From Pyropia haitanensis (taxonomy: Eukaryota; Rhodophyta; Bangiophyceae; Bangiales; Bangiaceae), in assembly GCA_008729055.1 (NCBI GenBank), contig SDUX01000007.1, positions 4,160,090-4,224,089 on the forward strand: a stretch of 64,000 bases of DNA, given 5' to 3'. Both the position numbers and the translations under genes were made by a program. Numbering within the stretch: the stretch's first letter is position 1; every line of letters starts with the position of its first letter. Below are positions 11,326 through 23,400 of the stretch, one piece after another. The notes beneath the pieces are model-generated. The model saw only the letters and a program-made list of their open reading frames with translations, made no database searches and had not been told where the DNA came from.

Positions 11326-11743
11326 TGTACCCTGGGGGGCCCAGGGACGGGGCGGCCCACACGGCGGCCACGGGGTGTCCACAGGGCGCCCCACCCATGC
11401 GCGCTGGTCACAGCACCCCGCTTTAGAATCAGCGGGGTAAATTAATACGTGTTTGGCAGAAAAAGACCTCACACGGGTTGTATTGAGACATTGTTACCTC
11501 TTCCGGTGGCAAATTTCTTTCTGCTCGACGGCAGTCGGTTGAACGGAAACCCCCCCGCGCCGGCTGCCGCCGAAAGTGTTTCAGAAGTCATACATTTGAC
11601 GCTTGCTTGTGCCCCAAGCAGTCGCCGGTTGGTGGCAAGCATGCAGAGTCGAGCGCAATAATTGCACACCTCTTCTGAAAATCATGAAGGCACGGTCGCT
11701 GGCCGTGCCCCCCGCGTGGCGTCCCAGTGCAAGCAGACCCCCC

Positions 11744-12796
11744 TCAATCCTGCCCCTGCCCGGCCGTCCCATCATCCCCCGCGCCCTCCCATCCCCTCCC
11801 ATGCGCCTCTCTACTCCCTCTCCCGAGCCTGCTCGCCACGGGCTCTGTCCCCCCACCCCTTCCCTTGGGTTCTTGCTTGACCCCTCCCATCGCCTTGTGT
11901 GTGGTATCGTCCGCCCTGCCTGCACGCGTGTGCCGGGTTCGAAGGCGGCGGTGCATGACGTGGGCCACTCCCTCGGCGAAGGCACTCTTGGGGGCAGGTT
12001 GAAGTGAGACGAAGGGGTGGCGGGAGGGGGGACGGAGGGAGCAGGGGAGAAGGGAGAGGAGGGGAGGTGCCAGGAGGGGCGAGGAGTACTCTCTTGCCGC
12101 GGTTCACCGCCAATGTCTCGGCCGCCGCCGTCGCCATCGCTGCTGCCGCTGTTTCCGTCACTGCCGCTGCCGCCGCCGCCGTGAGCCCGCTTCGCGTCTT
12201 TGTGGAGAGGGTCTCCCAGTGTCCACTTTCTTTGTCCCTTCTCCCCTACGCACCCTGCCCCCTCGGGCCCCCTCCTCCCTTCCCCTCTCCCCCCTTCCCA
12301 TCCCCTCCCCCCCCTCCCACGACCCCATCCACCTCACTCATCACGCTTCCTTCTTTAACCCTCTCGGCGCGTACCCCGCTCGCATGCCCACCTCCCCCCT
12401 TTCCCTTGTCGAGATCTTTGTCTACGTGCCGCCGCCGGCGCCTCCCTCTGGCTGACCTCTGGGCTGTGGGCCAGTACGTCCGCGAGGCGGCGATGGTGGT
12501 CCCCATCTGTAGCGGCGGCGGCAGTGACAGTGGTGGTGGCTGCGACACCGGCTGCGGCAGCGGCAGCGGCAGCAGCAGCGGTATGAGCGGCATACCCGGC
12601 TGGGTCGAAGCCCGCGCCGCGAAGGTCGAAGGGGCCGAGGTCGTCCCGCTGGCGCGTGCGGAAGGTGGGGGAGGGCAGATGCGAGGTGGGGATGCCATGG
12701 GGGGGGGGGCGGTTCATCGGAGGGGGACAGGATGGGCGCCTGGCGTGATGGCTGCCCAGCCGCCGGTGATGCGGGGGATTGTGCTTCTTTGCTCAT
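11744..12796 (-). CDS. Multi-exon gene, function unknown (model built from splice signals)
   Basis: Start ATG at 12796 gives MSKEAQSPASPAAGQPS. A G11 run (12699-12709) then shifts the frame into a segment containing RDDLGPFDLRGAGFDPAGY and ending HHRRLAD at 12478, followed by donor GTACTG. A second exon fits 12197-12090 (after ...CACAAAG; 36 codons, ending VNRGKR before GTACTC). A third starts at 11986 after a pyrimidine-rich stretch ending CCCAAG and reads SAFAEGVAHVMHRRLRTRH. All three junctions keep phase 0, which is the main support. The open frame of the last exon stops at 11744, but another splice near 11926 (GTGCAG) is possible. The F-D-x-x-G-x-x-F-D-P-x-x-Y motif recalls N-termini of vesicle-tethering subunits (VPS51/exocyst), but the similarity is too weak to name it. 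The plus strand also gives plausible peptide over part of the region. Confidence 0.42.
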
Positions 12797-14095
12797 TCTG
12801 TGAGCATCCTCTGTGCCTAGTTGCTGTGGTGACACTGACAGACGTCGTCCGTGCCTCTCACGTCGCTTGCCTGCGCGCTGTCCCCATCTTGGTCTGGCTG
12901 CTGTTGTCACTCTGCCGTGTTCATCTGCTGTTCCTTTCTTCTCATGCTTCAGCAGTTGTGCTTGGCGGTCAGGGAGGGTAGGCAGATGTTGCATGTAGAA
13001 TCTTGCAGGAATAAACCATTAACGGCGTTTTCGAAAAAGGATCGGGAGCGCACTTACGTGCTTGTATCCGCATTATGCCCGCCGCACGATATTGTTCATG
13101 CACAGTCACGACAATCCACTCACGACATGTGCTCAACTTTACGGTCTACATCACAAAACGGCAATGCCGAAAAAGTGTGCTGTCGACCACGGACTATAAT
13201 TTCGTGTGATATGTATGCGGCTGACCCGTCGGGTAAACTTTTGGGGCGCTGTGGTGCTGTGGAGGGGGTCGAGGCGCGGGGGGGCGGCCGGCCAGCTGGC
13301 CTGCCCGCCGCGGTCGGCGGCGGCTGGAGGCGGCCGCGCCCTCCCAGCCGTGAAGGCCGTCGGGCCGCCGCCAATCACTGGCCCCGCCGAGGAGAAATCG
13401 CGCTCCCAGTGGCCGCACCACCCCCCGATGGGAGCGGGGGGGGGGGATGGACAGCGCGGCCTCCCATTGGCCAGCTCAACTCGGTGGCCACGAGGGCGCC
13501 CGTCGCGGGTGTTGCGGGCGGCGGCTGCCGAGGACGCTGCCTCGAGGGGGGCCCCGGGCCTCTCGGAGGGAGGCTCCCTCGCCCCGCGCCCGCCCCGGCG
13601 CACGGACGGGGCGGGTCTGCCGCCGCGCGCCACGTGCGCGCCGCGGCCACGCGAAGGCGCTCCCGGTGGGACAGCAAACGGGCCACGGGGGGGGTCGTTT
13701 TGGTCTCGCCGCCGCCAGACGCGGCCGTCGCGTCCGGATCTGCGCGTCACGCACGGGTGGCCGAATTAATGGGGGTGGTGAGCACAACAAGTTGGTCGTA
13801 CGATCAGTAAATACTCTCTAATTCACACCGTTCGGTGACATGCCCATTTGTAAATCGAAATTAGGCTTCCTAGGGGGGCTCACTTTGTGATCAATGTAGT
13901 CTACCGGTTCGCACCGGACTTGTGTACTCGTCTTCCGTTCTGTCCAAGGCGGCGTCGACCAGCCCAGTGTACTTGCGTAAACGCGCTTTCGACGCCGCGT
14001 CACGCGCGTCGACGTCGTCCCGCCCAACTCTGCGGGCGCCTGTATCGCCCCGCCCCCCCCCCCCTTGCCCCCGCGGTCCCTCCGCCGGCGCGGCC
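12797..14095. promoter_or_regulatory. Divergent intergenic region with CCAAT-type boxes
   Basis: It lies between the minus gene starting at 12796 and RPAP1 starting at 14096. Less GC-rich patches at about 13000-13230 and 13780-13930 flank a GC-rich core. The core holds GCCAATC near 13367 and the reverse form ATTGG near 13466, a CCAAT pair as expected of a shared promoter. No coding frame is convincing. Confidence 0.4.
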
Positions 14096-14385
14096 ATGGC
14101 GCTCCGTCGTGGCCTGAGCGCCACCACAGAGGAACAGCTGGCCGCCGACCAGGCCCGCTTCTTCGCCGCCCCCGGCGCACCCGCCGCGGCGGCGGCCGCT
14201 CCCGGCGGCCGCCCACCGCGGCGGCCGCCCCGCCGGCCGGCCGCCGCGGCCGCCGCGGCCGCGGCCGCGCCCGTCGGCGGCGTGCGCTTCCACATCCCGC
14301 TCTCGGACGATGCCGACGCCGACGCCGCCGCCGCCACTCTGTCCAGCGGCCGGGGGGGGGGTGCTGCTGCTGGCGGTGCCGCCGC

Positions 14386-14416
<31 letters not shown>

Positions 14417-14976
14417 CGCCCCCACCTGCCGCCCATTGTCGAGCGGCTGCCCCGGCCGGGCGCGCCTGGCCGGCGGGCGTGTGTGCCAACGACGCGGCCG
14501 CCGGGGGCGGCGCGCCGCGGCAGCGGCGTGCGCGGGCCTGGCGGGGAGGGGGGTGGCGGCGCGGGCGGCACGGGCTTCCCCGTCGCCACCCGCCGGCCGG
14601 CGGGGGTGGCGCCGCCGCTGGGGCGCCCGGCCGCCCCCGGCGGTAGGGGCGGGGGGGTGTCGGCCGGCGCCGCCGGGGCGGCCGCGCCCGTAGCCCCCCG
14701 GGGCGGACCTCCCGCCGCGGCCGCCGGCGCACGGCCGCCCGCGGCGGCCACGGCTGGCGGCGGCCGCGGCGGCGGCGGCGGCGGCGGCGACGGCGCGGGC
14801 GGGGCGGCGGGTGCCGGCGGTGGCGGCGTCCTGGACGCCGCCGCCCGCGGGCAGATGGCGGCGGACAATGCGACGCGGGTGGCGGCGATGAGCGCGGCCG
14901 AGCGGGCGGCGGCGGTCGCGGAGCTCACCGACGGCCTGTCGGCCGACACGCTCGCGTGGCTCACCGCCCGCGCCAC

Positions 14977-15023
<47 letters not shown>

Positions 15024-15631
15024 GCGGCGGCACCCCGCCGGCGGTCGCCCGTGACACCCCCGCGGCGGCCGGCGGTCCCGCCCGTGCCGACGGCGGCGGC
15101 AACGCAGCCGACGCCGCCCCCACCGGCGCCGCCGCCGCCGCCGTCGACGACGACGACGACGACGACGCGGTGGCGGCGGCGGCGGCGGCCGCCGCCGCCG
15201 AGGCGGCCAAGACCGCGTGGATGACCACCCCCGCGGACACCCCCCCCCCCCCGGCGCGGCCGCCGCCGCCGCCGCGGCGCGGACCGCCGCCCTCGCCGCC
15301 GCGCTCGGCGCGCCCGCCACCGCGTGGCGGTTTGGCCTCGACGGCCGGCGGCTGTCGGCGGCCGCGTCGGCGGCGGCGCCCGCGGGGGCGGGCCTCCACC
15401 ACCACGGCGCCGAGCCGGCGGCGGGGGGGTACACGCTCACCGAGCTGCTGACGCTCGGGCGGTCGGCCTTCCCGCCGCAGCGGGCGCTCGCGCTGGGCGT
15501 GCTGGGGCGCCTGCTGGGGGGGGTGGGGGGGGGGGGGGGGGGGGGGGGCACACGCCGCCGCTGGTGGCACGTGCGCGTGCGGGTGGCGCTGCTCGCCGCG
15601 GGCGGCGTGCCGCTGCTGCTGGGCGGCGCCA

Positions 15632-15680
<49 letters not shown>

Positions 15681-16246
15681 CGACGGCAGGCACGCGGGGG
15701 TGGCGACCGCGTGGGTCGCCGCGCTCGGCGGGCTGCTGTCGCCGCCGGCGGGCGCCGCGGCGGGCGCCGCCGCCGACGGCGGCCTCTACTTTGTCGGCCC
15801 GCTGTACGCGGCGCCCGCGGGGGTGGGCGACGCGGAGGGGGGGGGGGGGGGGGGGGCCGCCCCCGAGGCGGCCGCCGCCGACGTGGCCGCCGCCGCGCTC
15901 GCCGCGGTTGCCACCCACCCGGCGGCCGCCGCGGTGGATGAGCTGGACGGCGACGGCGACGGCGCCGTGGCTGCGGGGGGGGGCGGGCGCCCGGGGGGGG
16001 GCGGGGGGGGGGCGGGGGGCGACCCACCCGACGCCCTGACCGCCGCCATGGCGGCGATTGCCCGCCCGTCGGCGGCGGCGGCCGCCGCCGCCCCCACACC
16101 GGCCGCCGCCACCGCCGCCGCCGACGGCGCCGCAGACGGCGACGCCGCGCTCGCCGCCGCCACCGCCGCGGTCGCCACCGCCACCGCCGCCGCGGCGCTG
16201 TCGCACGGCGCTGCGGCGGTGCTGCTGCGGCGGGCGGCCTTGGCAT

Positions 16247-16285
<39 letters not shown>

Positions 16286-16493
16286 GCGGCACCGCCGGCG
16301 CCGACGGCGACGCCGCGGCGGCCTTTCCCCCGGCGGCGGCCTACACGCGGCTGCTCGCGGCGGCGGCCGCCGCCGCGCCCGCCGTTGCCGGCCGCTGCAT
16401 CGCGGCGGCGGCGACGGCGGCGCCCGCCGACGCGGCCGCGCTCGTCGCCGCCGCCGTCGCGGGGGACGCCGCCGCCGCGGCGGTCGTTGCCGC

Positions 16494-16540
<47 letters not shown>

Positions 16541-16944
16541 GCGGGGGGGCGGCGCGGGACGGCGGCGCGCCCCCCCCCGCGCCGCTCCTGACCGCCACCG
16601 TCCTCGGCGCCGCGGCGGCCGCGCTCGCCGCCGCCGCCGGCCGCTGGGCGGCCGCCCCCGCCGCCGCCGCGGCCGCCGCGCCGGCCGCGGCGGCCGTGGC
16701 GGGCCTCGGCCTGTGGCGGGGCGCGCTCGCGGCGTGCCTCGCCGCCGCCGCCGCCGCGACGGCGGACGCCGGCGGCGGCGACGCGGGGGGGGGCGGCCGC
16801 CGCCGCGGCGGCGACGCGGCGGCGGCGGCGGCGGTGGCGGCGCGGGAGCGGTCACGGTCGCTGCTCGCCGCGTTTGCGGACGGCCCGGCGGTGGGCGCGG
16901 TCGTGCTGGCAACGGCGCCGCTGGGCGCCGCCGCGCCGCCGGCC

Positions 16945-16975
<31 letters not shown>

Positions 16976-17159
16976 AGGCGTGGCTGTGCCTCGAGGCGTA
17001 CGCCGCGGCGCTCGCGGCGGTCCCCCCCTCGACGCCACGCCGGCAGCCGCCGCCGCCGCCGCCGTGTCACCGGAAGAAGCGGCGGCGCTCGCCGACCGCG
17101 ACCGCGCGTGGGCGGGCCTCGGCCCCGCTGCCGCGTCGGCGGTGGCGGCCTTTACGGCG

Positions 17160-17194
<35 letters not shown>

Positions 17195-18090
17195 GGGGGG
17201 GGGGGGGGGGGGGTGCGCCGCGGCGGCCCGCGCCGCCGCCGCCGCGGGGCACTTTGCGGCGACCGCGTACGCGGGGCTGCGGCGGTTTGGGGGGGGGGGG
17301 GGGGGGAGTGGTGGGCGCCTGACGCCGGCCGCTGCCGCGGCCGTGGCGGCGGCGATGCCCGCGCGGCTGGCCGCCGCCACCTCCGCTGCTGCCGCCGCCC
17401 GTGACGGTGACGACGGCGGCGGCGGTGACGGCGACGCCGCCGGGGATGGCGACGGCGAGGCGGCCGCCGCGGCGGCCGCGTCGTGGGCGCACGCCGCGGT
17501 GCGGCTGGCCGCGGCGGTGCCGGCCGGGTCGCCCCGCGTGCCCGCCGCGGACGCGCTCGCCGCCCTCGCCGCGGCGGTGCGCGCGTCGGGGGCGGCGGCG
17601 GGCGGCGGCGGCGCGGGGGCGGGCGGCTGGCCCGCCGCGGCGACCGCCGCGGCCGCCGACGCGGCCGCCGCCGCCGCGGCGGCCGTCACCAGCAGCGGCG
17701 ACGGCGGCGGCGGCGGCGGCGGCGGCAGCGTCGCCGCGCGTCGGGCGGTGCTCGGCGTGACCCTCACGACCGTCTTGCCCGCGGCAGACCACCCGGCCGT
17801 TGCGGCGGACGTGCTCCTCCGCGTCGCGCTGTCGGCGGCGGTGGTGCTGCCGGTGCTGCGTGCCGGCGACGGCGGCGGCGGCGGCGGCGGCGGCGACTGG
17901 GGAGACCCGCGGCGGCTCGCCGCGGCGGTCGACGCGCTCGGCGCGCAGGCCGCCGCCTGGGCGCTCGCCGCCTGCCGCCCCGCCGCGCCGCTGCCGCTGC
18001 CGCCATCGGCGGCGGCAGCCATCCTCGACGCGCTCCTCCACGCCGCGTCCGCATCCGTGGCGGCGGCCGCCACCGCCACCGCCACCGCCA

Positions 18091-18145
<55 letters not shown>

Positions 18146-18423
18146 CGACGCCGACGACGACGACGGTGCGGCGCACACGGACGCGCTCGTCGCGGCCGCT
18201 GCGGCGGCGGCGGCGGTGGTGGCCGCGCACGGCGCGGCGGCGCCGCGGGCGGCGTGGCCGGCGGGCCGCGCGGCGCTGCTCGGCGCCTACGCGCGGGCGC
18301 CGGCGGTGTGGGCGCGGCCGCCGCTGGCGGCGGCGCTCGCCGCGGCGGTGCCCGCCGCGCTCGCCGCGGCGGCGGCGGGCGACGGCGCCGCCGCGGCCAT
18401 CCCCACGGCCGCTGACGGCGGCA

Positions 18424-18466
<43 letters not shown>

Positions 18467-18591
18467 GGCGGCGGGCGCGCCGGTCTTTGCGACCGCCGAC
18501 CTGGCCGACGCGGCCGCCGCGGCGCTCGTCGCGGCGGGGCCGCCCGCGGCGGCGGCGGCCGCCGCCGCTCCCCCCGCCGCCGCCGCCCCCC

Positions 18592-18631
<40 letters not shown>

Positions 18632-18945
18632 GGCGGCGCGCGCCGCGCTCGCGGCGGCGGTGCTGTCGGCGCTCGCCCGCCGCGCCGACGGCGACGACAC
18701 GCGGCTGCGGCTGTGGCGGGCGACGGTGGCGGGGGTGGCGGCGCTGTCGCCGGCGGCGCCGCCGCCGCTGTTTGCCGACGCCGCCCGTCCGGTGGTGGGG
18801 GCGGGCGGCGGGGGCCGGGGGGGGGGGGGGGGGGCGCATGGCCAGCGTCTTCCGCGAGGCCCTCGGTGTGTGGGGGGAGGGGGGGGGGGGGGGGGTGGGC
18901 GCGGCTGCGCGGTACGCGCTGGGCTTGGATGGCGGCGGGTGCTGA
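14096..18945 (+). CDS. RPAP1: RNA polymerase II-associated protein 1 (RPAP1/MINIYO-like)
   Basis: Start ATG at 14096 in GCGGCCATGG; stop TGA at 18943-18945; about 1,615 residues against roughly 1,400-1,450 in animal and plant homologues. The RPAP1 N-terminal signature appears near residues 250-295 (MAADNATRVAAMSAAERAAA, then LSADTLAWLTAR, matching the family pattern of N-x-x-x-L-x-x-M-S-x-x-E followed by L-x-x-x-x-x-x-F/W-L). The RPAP1 C-terminal signature lies near residues 408-475: WRFGLDGRRL, GLHHHGAEPAAGGYTL and RSAFPPQRALALGVLGRLL. The remaining 1,100 residues form an Ala-rich helical-repeat-like region with Gly and Asp tracts. RPAP1 links RNA polymerase II to nuclear import and transcriptional activation. 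Frame changes occur at C13 (15240-15252), C7 (17022-17028) and G18 (18817-18834). An upstream in-frame GTG at 13922 is not a credible start. Confidence 0.8.
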
Positions 18946-19790
18946 GAGAGGGGGGGGGGGTGGGGGGGGGGCGGGTGGCCGCGACGGGTGCGCAACGGGG
19001 CGGACGGGGGGGCGGCGCGGCGGCCGCGGCGATGCGTGCTGGGGCGGCGGCGGCGGCGGTACACGGTGCAGCGACGGCCGGCGGGGGTTGGCACGCGGCG
19101 TCTGCCGGCGGCGGCGCGTCCCCCTCCTTGCGACGCCTCCCTCCCCCCCCCCCCCCCGCGGCCAACGCCGTCATCCCTCTGACAACCTTCCCCCCCCACG
19201 GCGCGCCACCCATGCGCACCCCCGCCCGTCCACCCGCCCGCCCGCCCCCTCCCGCGGGCAAACCCACCCCGCTCCCCCGCCAGCGACAGCGGCCCGCTGT
19301 GGGTGGCAGCGCGGAACAGACGGCTGGCGCGGCGGGCGACGAAGCGGGGAGCCGCGACCACGCCCGCGCGGCGCAGCACGACACACTGGAAAAAAAAAAA
19401 AAAACGCAACCGGAACCGCACCAGCGTGCGGCAGCGGTGGGGCACGGCGGGCGGGGCGGCGGGCGCAGGGGGGCGGCGGCGCGCCGCGGCGCGCCGCCCC
19501 ACGCGCCCGCCGCGGCGCGCGCGCGCCGCGGCGCCGCCGTCCCCACCGTTCCAGACGGGGACGGTCGGTCGGGCGGCACGGGCGCCGCGGCGGTGGCGGG
19601 CACGCGGGCGGCAGCCGCAACCACCGGCGGCCGCACCACCAGGCGGCCGCGGCGGCCGCGGTGCAAGGGGGCGGACGCCCTCCCACAAAACGTAACCGGG
19701 TTCTTCTTGTTGTAGGGGCGGAGCGGCGGCGCCGCCCGGGGCGGCACCCACACCCCCCTCTCCTCCGTCGCCTGTCATCGTCCTCACCGG
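18946..19790. other. Convergent 3' region between RPAP1 and the NSRP1-like gene
   Basis: GC-rich with no credible frame. It holds the A15 tract at 19390-19404. On the minus strand this reads T15 followed by CCAG (19386-19389), which has the form of a 3' splice site. A GTGAGG donor-like sequence lies just after the NSRP1 stop (about 19780-19785), so a 3' UTR intron of that gene is possible. Confidence 0.4.
19386..19404 (-). repeat. T15 tract followed by CCAG, splice-acceptor-like
   Basis: Read on the minus strand, fifteen Ts run directly into CCAG, an ideal pyrimidine tract plus acceptor. It lies about 390 bases downstream of the NSRP1-like stop codon. Whether it is used cannot be told from the sequence. 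Confidence 0.4.
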
Positions 19791-19947
19791 TCAGCTGGCC
19801 GCGGCGCCCGCCGCTCCGCCCCCGCCCGCCGCCGCCGCCGCCGCGTCGCGGCGGGCAAAGTAGCGCTCCCGCGCGGCCGCCACCGCCGCCGCGTCGTTGC
19901 GGCGGTCGGCGCCACGGCGCCGCCGCGGCGGCGGCGCCGCCGCCGCC

Positions 19948-19994
<47 letters not shown>

Positions 19995-20118
19995 CGCCGC
20001 CGCCCCCGCGCCCGCCGCCGTCGCGGGCGGGCCCGCGGGGGTGCCAGCCGCCGCGGCGGCGACGGCGGGTGCGGGGGCGGCGACGGCCGCCGCGGCGGGC
20101 GCGGCGGGCGCGGCGGGC

Positions 20119-20153
<35 letters not shown>

Positions 20154-20578
20154 TGCCGCGGCGGCGGGCGTGGCGGCGGGCGCGGCGGCGGCGGCGGCGC
20201 GGGCGGCCATGGCGGCGGCGAGGCCCGCGCCGAGCGAGCGGTCCCCCCCCCCCCACCGGCGGCGGGCGTCGCCGCCGCCGCCGCCGGCGCGTCGGCCGCC
20301 TCCGCGGCCGCCACCACCGCCGCGTACGCGGGCGTCACAAAGGCCTCAACGGCGCCGCCACTGGCGGCGGCGGCGGCCGCCGCGTCGCGACGCGCCGCCG
20401 CGGCGGCACGGTCCGCCGACCGTGCCGCGGCGGCGGCGACGAGGCCGCCAATGTAGCGGCTGCCGCCGCCGCGGCCGGCGGCGGCGGTGGGGGGGGGGGG
20501 GCGCCGGTCGCACCTGGGGGGGTCCCGCCGGCAGTGGCGGCCGCCCGTGGCGGCCGCGGTGGCGGCTCAGTGGCGGCA

Positions 20579-20616
<38 letters not shown>

Positions 20617-20871
20617 GGTGTCCGCGGCGGCGGCGGCGTCGGCGGCGGCAACGGCGGCGGCGGCCGCCGCGGCGGCACGCGCACGGGCGGCGGCGGCGCC
20701 CGCGGCGGCGGCGGCGGCGGCGGTGGTGGTGGCGGTGCCGGTTGCGGCGGCTGCCGGGGCGTCTTCGTCCTCGTCGGACGAGGCGGCGGCGAGGCGGCGG
20801 CGCGGGGGGGCGCGCCGCCGGGCGCCGCGGGCAGACGGGAAGGAGAGGCCAAAGGCGCGCTTGGACGACAT
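19791..20871 (-). CDS. NSRP1/CCDC55-like nuclear speckle splicing regulator
   Basis: Start ATG at 20871 (MSSKRAFGLSF, like the N-terminus of this family), then an SSDEDED acidic patch. After G13 (20489-20501) the frame moves to RYIGGLVAAAAARSADR, and further on FVTPAYAAVVAAAEAADA. After C12 (20243-20254) it moves again to end with AARERYFARRDAAAAA; stop TGA at 19791-19793. Together these reproduce the DUF2040/NSRP1 plan: R-Y-I-x-x-L-x-x-A-A, F-V-T-x-A-Y, and R-E-R-Y-x-A-R. Family members are Lys/Glu-rich coiled-coil nuclear proteins that affect splice-site choice. Here most Lys and Glu are replaced by Ala and Arg, so similarity searches would score poorly. About 360 residues. A GTGAGG just after the stop leaves open a longer, spliced C-terminus. 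Confidence 0.7.
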
Positions 20872-22168
20872 GGTGCCGGCAGTTATGCGAGCAGAGCACG
20901 GACGGAGGAAGCAGGGAGGGGCCTCTCGGAGGAAGAGGGGGGGTGGGGCGGGAACGAGCACACCGAGGCGGGGGGGGGGGGAGACCGACAAACGGAGGAG
21001 AGCAAAGGTAGGAACAAGAATGGGAGGGGTCAGTCGGGAGCGCTTTTAGTCCAGAGAGAAGGCTAGTCTGGGACGGGAGGCGGTCGTGGGGGAGACGTTG
21101 GCACCGACGAGGCCAGGCGGGAGGGGCGCAAACACAGGACACGGGGTGGTGGGTCCAGAAAGAAGGGACACAAGAGCTCCCCGAACACGCCGCGACGTGC
21201 ACCATGACGTCGACGCGGTCGGTTACCAAGTCGGCGGCGTGTCGCCCTCGACGACTTACACCGGCACCAAGCAAGACAAGTGTGGGACTTGGACGACTGC
21301 CTCTTGCAATACACGAGTGAGGGCACAGCCTGCGATTACGTCACAGTCTAGGGCGGTACGTAGTCGATTGAAGCGGAAATTTTGTGTTGTGTGCTCTTCC
21401 CGCGGTGAACGCGCGGCGCCCATTGGCCCGTCGCTCACCCCCAAACAGAACCGGCAGGGTGGGCAGCGTCCGCGTCCAAATCTTGGACCCCACCGGCCCC
21501 AACCTCCGAGCTCCCGTCCGCCCCGCGCCCGCCACCGCCACCGTCACCGGCCACCGTCACCGCACACCACCCTCAATGCCACGGGGCTGGGCGCCAATGG
21601 GATCGCACGCCGCGGCCGCAGCGGCTATCGGTCACGGTGGAGCGGGTGGCTGCCGGCACTGCCTCCATTTTGGGCGCTCCTGCGCATTCATTCCACGCCA
21701 CTCAACGCTTGGGACGCGCGTGCCCGACCCCCCCCCCCTCAGCAACGGCTCTCGGCTCGCCGCTCTTCCCTCGGGGGCCCTCGATGAGGCGGTTGGCAGT
21801 GCGGTGGGCCACACCGCCCGCCTCCATCCGTCTCGGGCGCTGCCGCCTGCTCACAGCTGGAACGCCGCCCCCCCCCCGCCACTCCCCACCAGCCGCTCCC
21901 GTGCCGGGGCGGTGCTGCTACAATACCCGCCACCCGCTCGCCCACCCCCCTGCCATTGGGTCGCGCACGAGCTGCCACCCCGACGCCGCCGTTGGATCGG
22001 GTCGTGGCCCGTGCTTACCTTCCCCCTCCGCTACTCCCACTCCGCACCCCACCCACTTGACCCTGAACCCCCCCCCCATCTGCCCCCTCCCCCGTAATCG
22101 ACCCCACCTCCCCCATCTCCATCGGTGCCGTTCTCGCTCGTTCCCCCTGAGAGAGTTTTGTCGCTGGC
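20872..22168. promoter_or_regulatory. Divergent intergenic region, NSRP1-like / GLDC
   Basis: 1.3 kb of less extreme composition with no convincing gene. CCAAT-type boxes occur in both orientations (ATTGG near 21422 and 21956, CCAAT near 21594). The last 150 bases before the GLDC start are rich in C and T, as in front of several other plus-strand genes here. Confidence 0.4.
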
Positions 22169-23369
22169 ATGGCGACGTCTGTGACTGCCCGATGGGCGCT
22201 GCTGCGAGGCCTGGGCGCCGGCGGCCGGGGGCAGTCGCCGGCGGCCGCGCCGGCGCTGCGGTCGGCGCTGCTGCGGGCGCCGTCCGCGGGCCCCCGCGCG
22301 TCGCTGTTCTCCACCCCGTCGGCGGGCCCACTGCCGGGCCTGCGGTCGCTGGCTGTGCCCGCCGCCGGCGGCGTGCGGCAGGCGGCGACGACCGCCGCGC
22401 CGGCGGGCGGCTCGCCGACGTCCCTCTTTGCCCCGCTGGACACGTTTGAGAGGCGGCACAACAATGGGCCCGCCGACAATGCGGCGATGCTCTCGGCGCT
22501 GGGCATCAAGTCGGTGGCGGAACTGGTCGACCAGACGGTGCCGTCGTCGATCCGCGCGGCGGCGCCCCTGTCGGTGGGCGCGCCCCAGTCTGAGACCGAG
22601 GCGCTGGCCAAGCTCAAGGCGCTGGCCTCGCAGAACCAGCTGTTCCAGAACCACATTGGCATGGGCTACGCCGGCACCCACACCCCGCTGGTCGTCCTGC
22701 GCAACGTGCTGGAGAACCCAGGCTGGTACACCCAGTACACGCCGTACCAGGCGGAGATTGCGCAGGGTCGCCTCGAGTCGCTGCTCAACTTTCAGACCAT
22801 GGTGTGCGACCTGACGGGCCTGCCCGTGGCTAACGCGTCGCTGCTGGACGAGGCTACCGCCGCGGCGGAGGCCATGTCCATGTGCCACGCGATTGCCAAG
22901 CGCAAGAAGCCGGTCTTTTTGGTGGCCTCGAACATCCACCCGCAGACGGTGGCGCTGCTGCAGACGCGCGCCGAGGGGATGGGCATCACCGTGGAGCTGG
23001 CGGACGCGTCCAACAGCGCGCTGGGTGAGGAGCTCGCGGCCCGTACGGACGTGAATGGTGTCATGCTCCAATATCCCGCCTCGGACGGGACGGTGGAGGA
23101 CATGTCGGCTGTCATTGAGCGCGCCCACGCGGCGGGCGCCAAGGTGGTGATGGCCACCGACCTTCTCGCGCTGACGCTGCTCAAGCCACCAGGGGAGCTG
23201 GGCGCTGACTTTGCGCTGGGCAACTCGCAACGCTTTGGGGTGCCGATGGGCTATGGCGGACCCCACGCGGCGTTCTTTGCCACCAAGGAGACGTACAAGC
23301 GTCAGATGCCGGGCCGCATCATTGGGGTGAGCCGTGATGCGGACGGCCGCCCCGCCCTGCGGATGGCCA

Positions 23370-23400
<31 letters not shown>

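Larger units (their letters stand above)
8626..11743. other. Unresolved GC-rich interval
   Basis: No frame is convincing. A minus frame at about 9201-10103 has Ala/Gly/Val/Asp-rich sequence (for example VVLTGAAVARCCDARPCAVA), and a plus frame ends at a strong donor-like CAG/GTAGGT at 10018, so a spliced gene may be hidden here. Other contents are an A13 tract at 9374-9386, long G or C runs, a TATAAAAAG box at 11317-11325 and a less GC-rich patch at about 11400-11700. Confidence 0.3.

Noticed and set aside
13922..14095. Upstream extension of RPAP1 from GTG at 13922
   Set aside because: A eukaryotic gene should start at ATG, and 14096 has an excellent initiation context.
13891..16206. 771-codon minus frame opposite RPAP1
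   Set aside because: It is Gly/Arg/Ala/Pro antisense shadow of the Ala-rich RPAP1 codons. The plus strand carries both RPAP1 signature blocks.
17067..19787. 906-codon minus frame opposite the RPAP1 3' half
   Set aside because: Antisense of GCC/GCG codons; no domain, and Arg/Gly repeats only.
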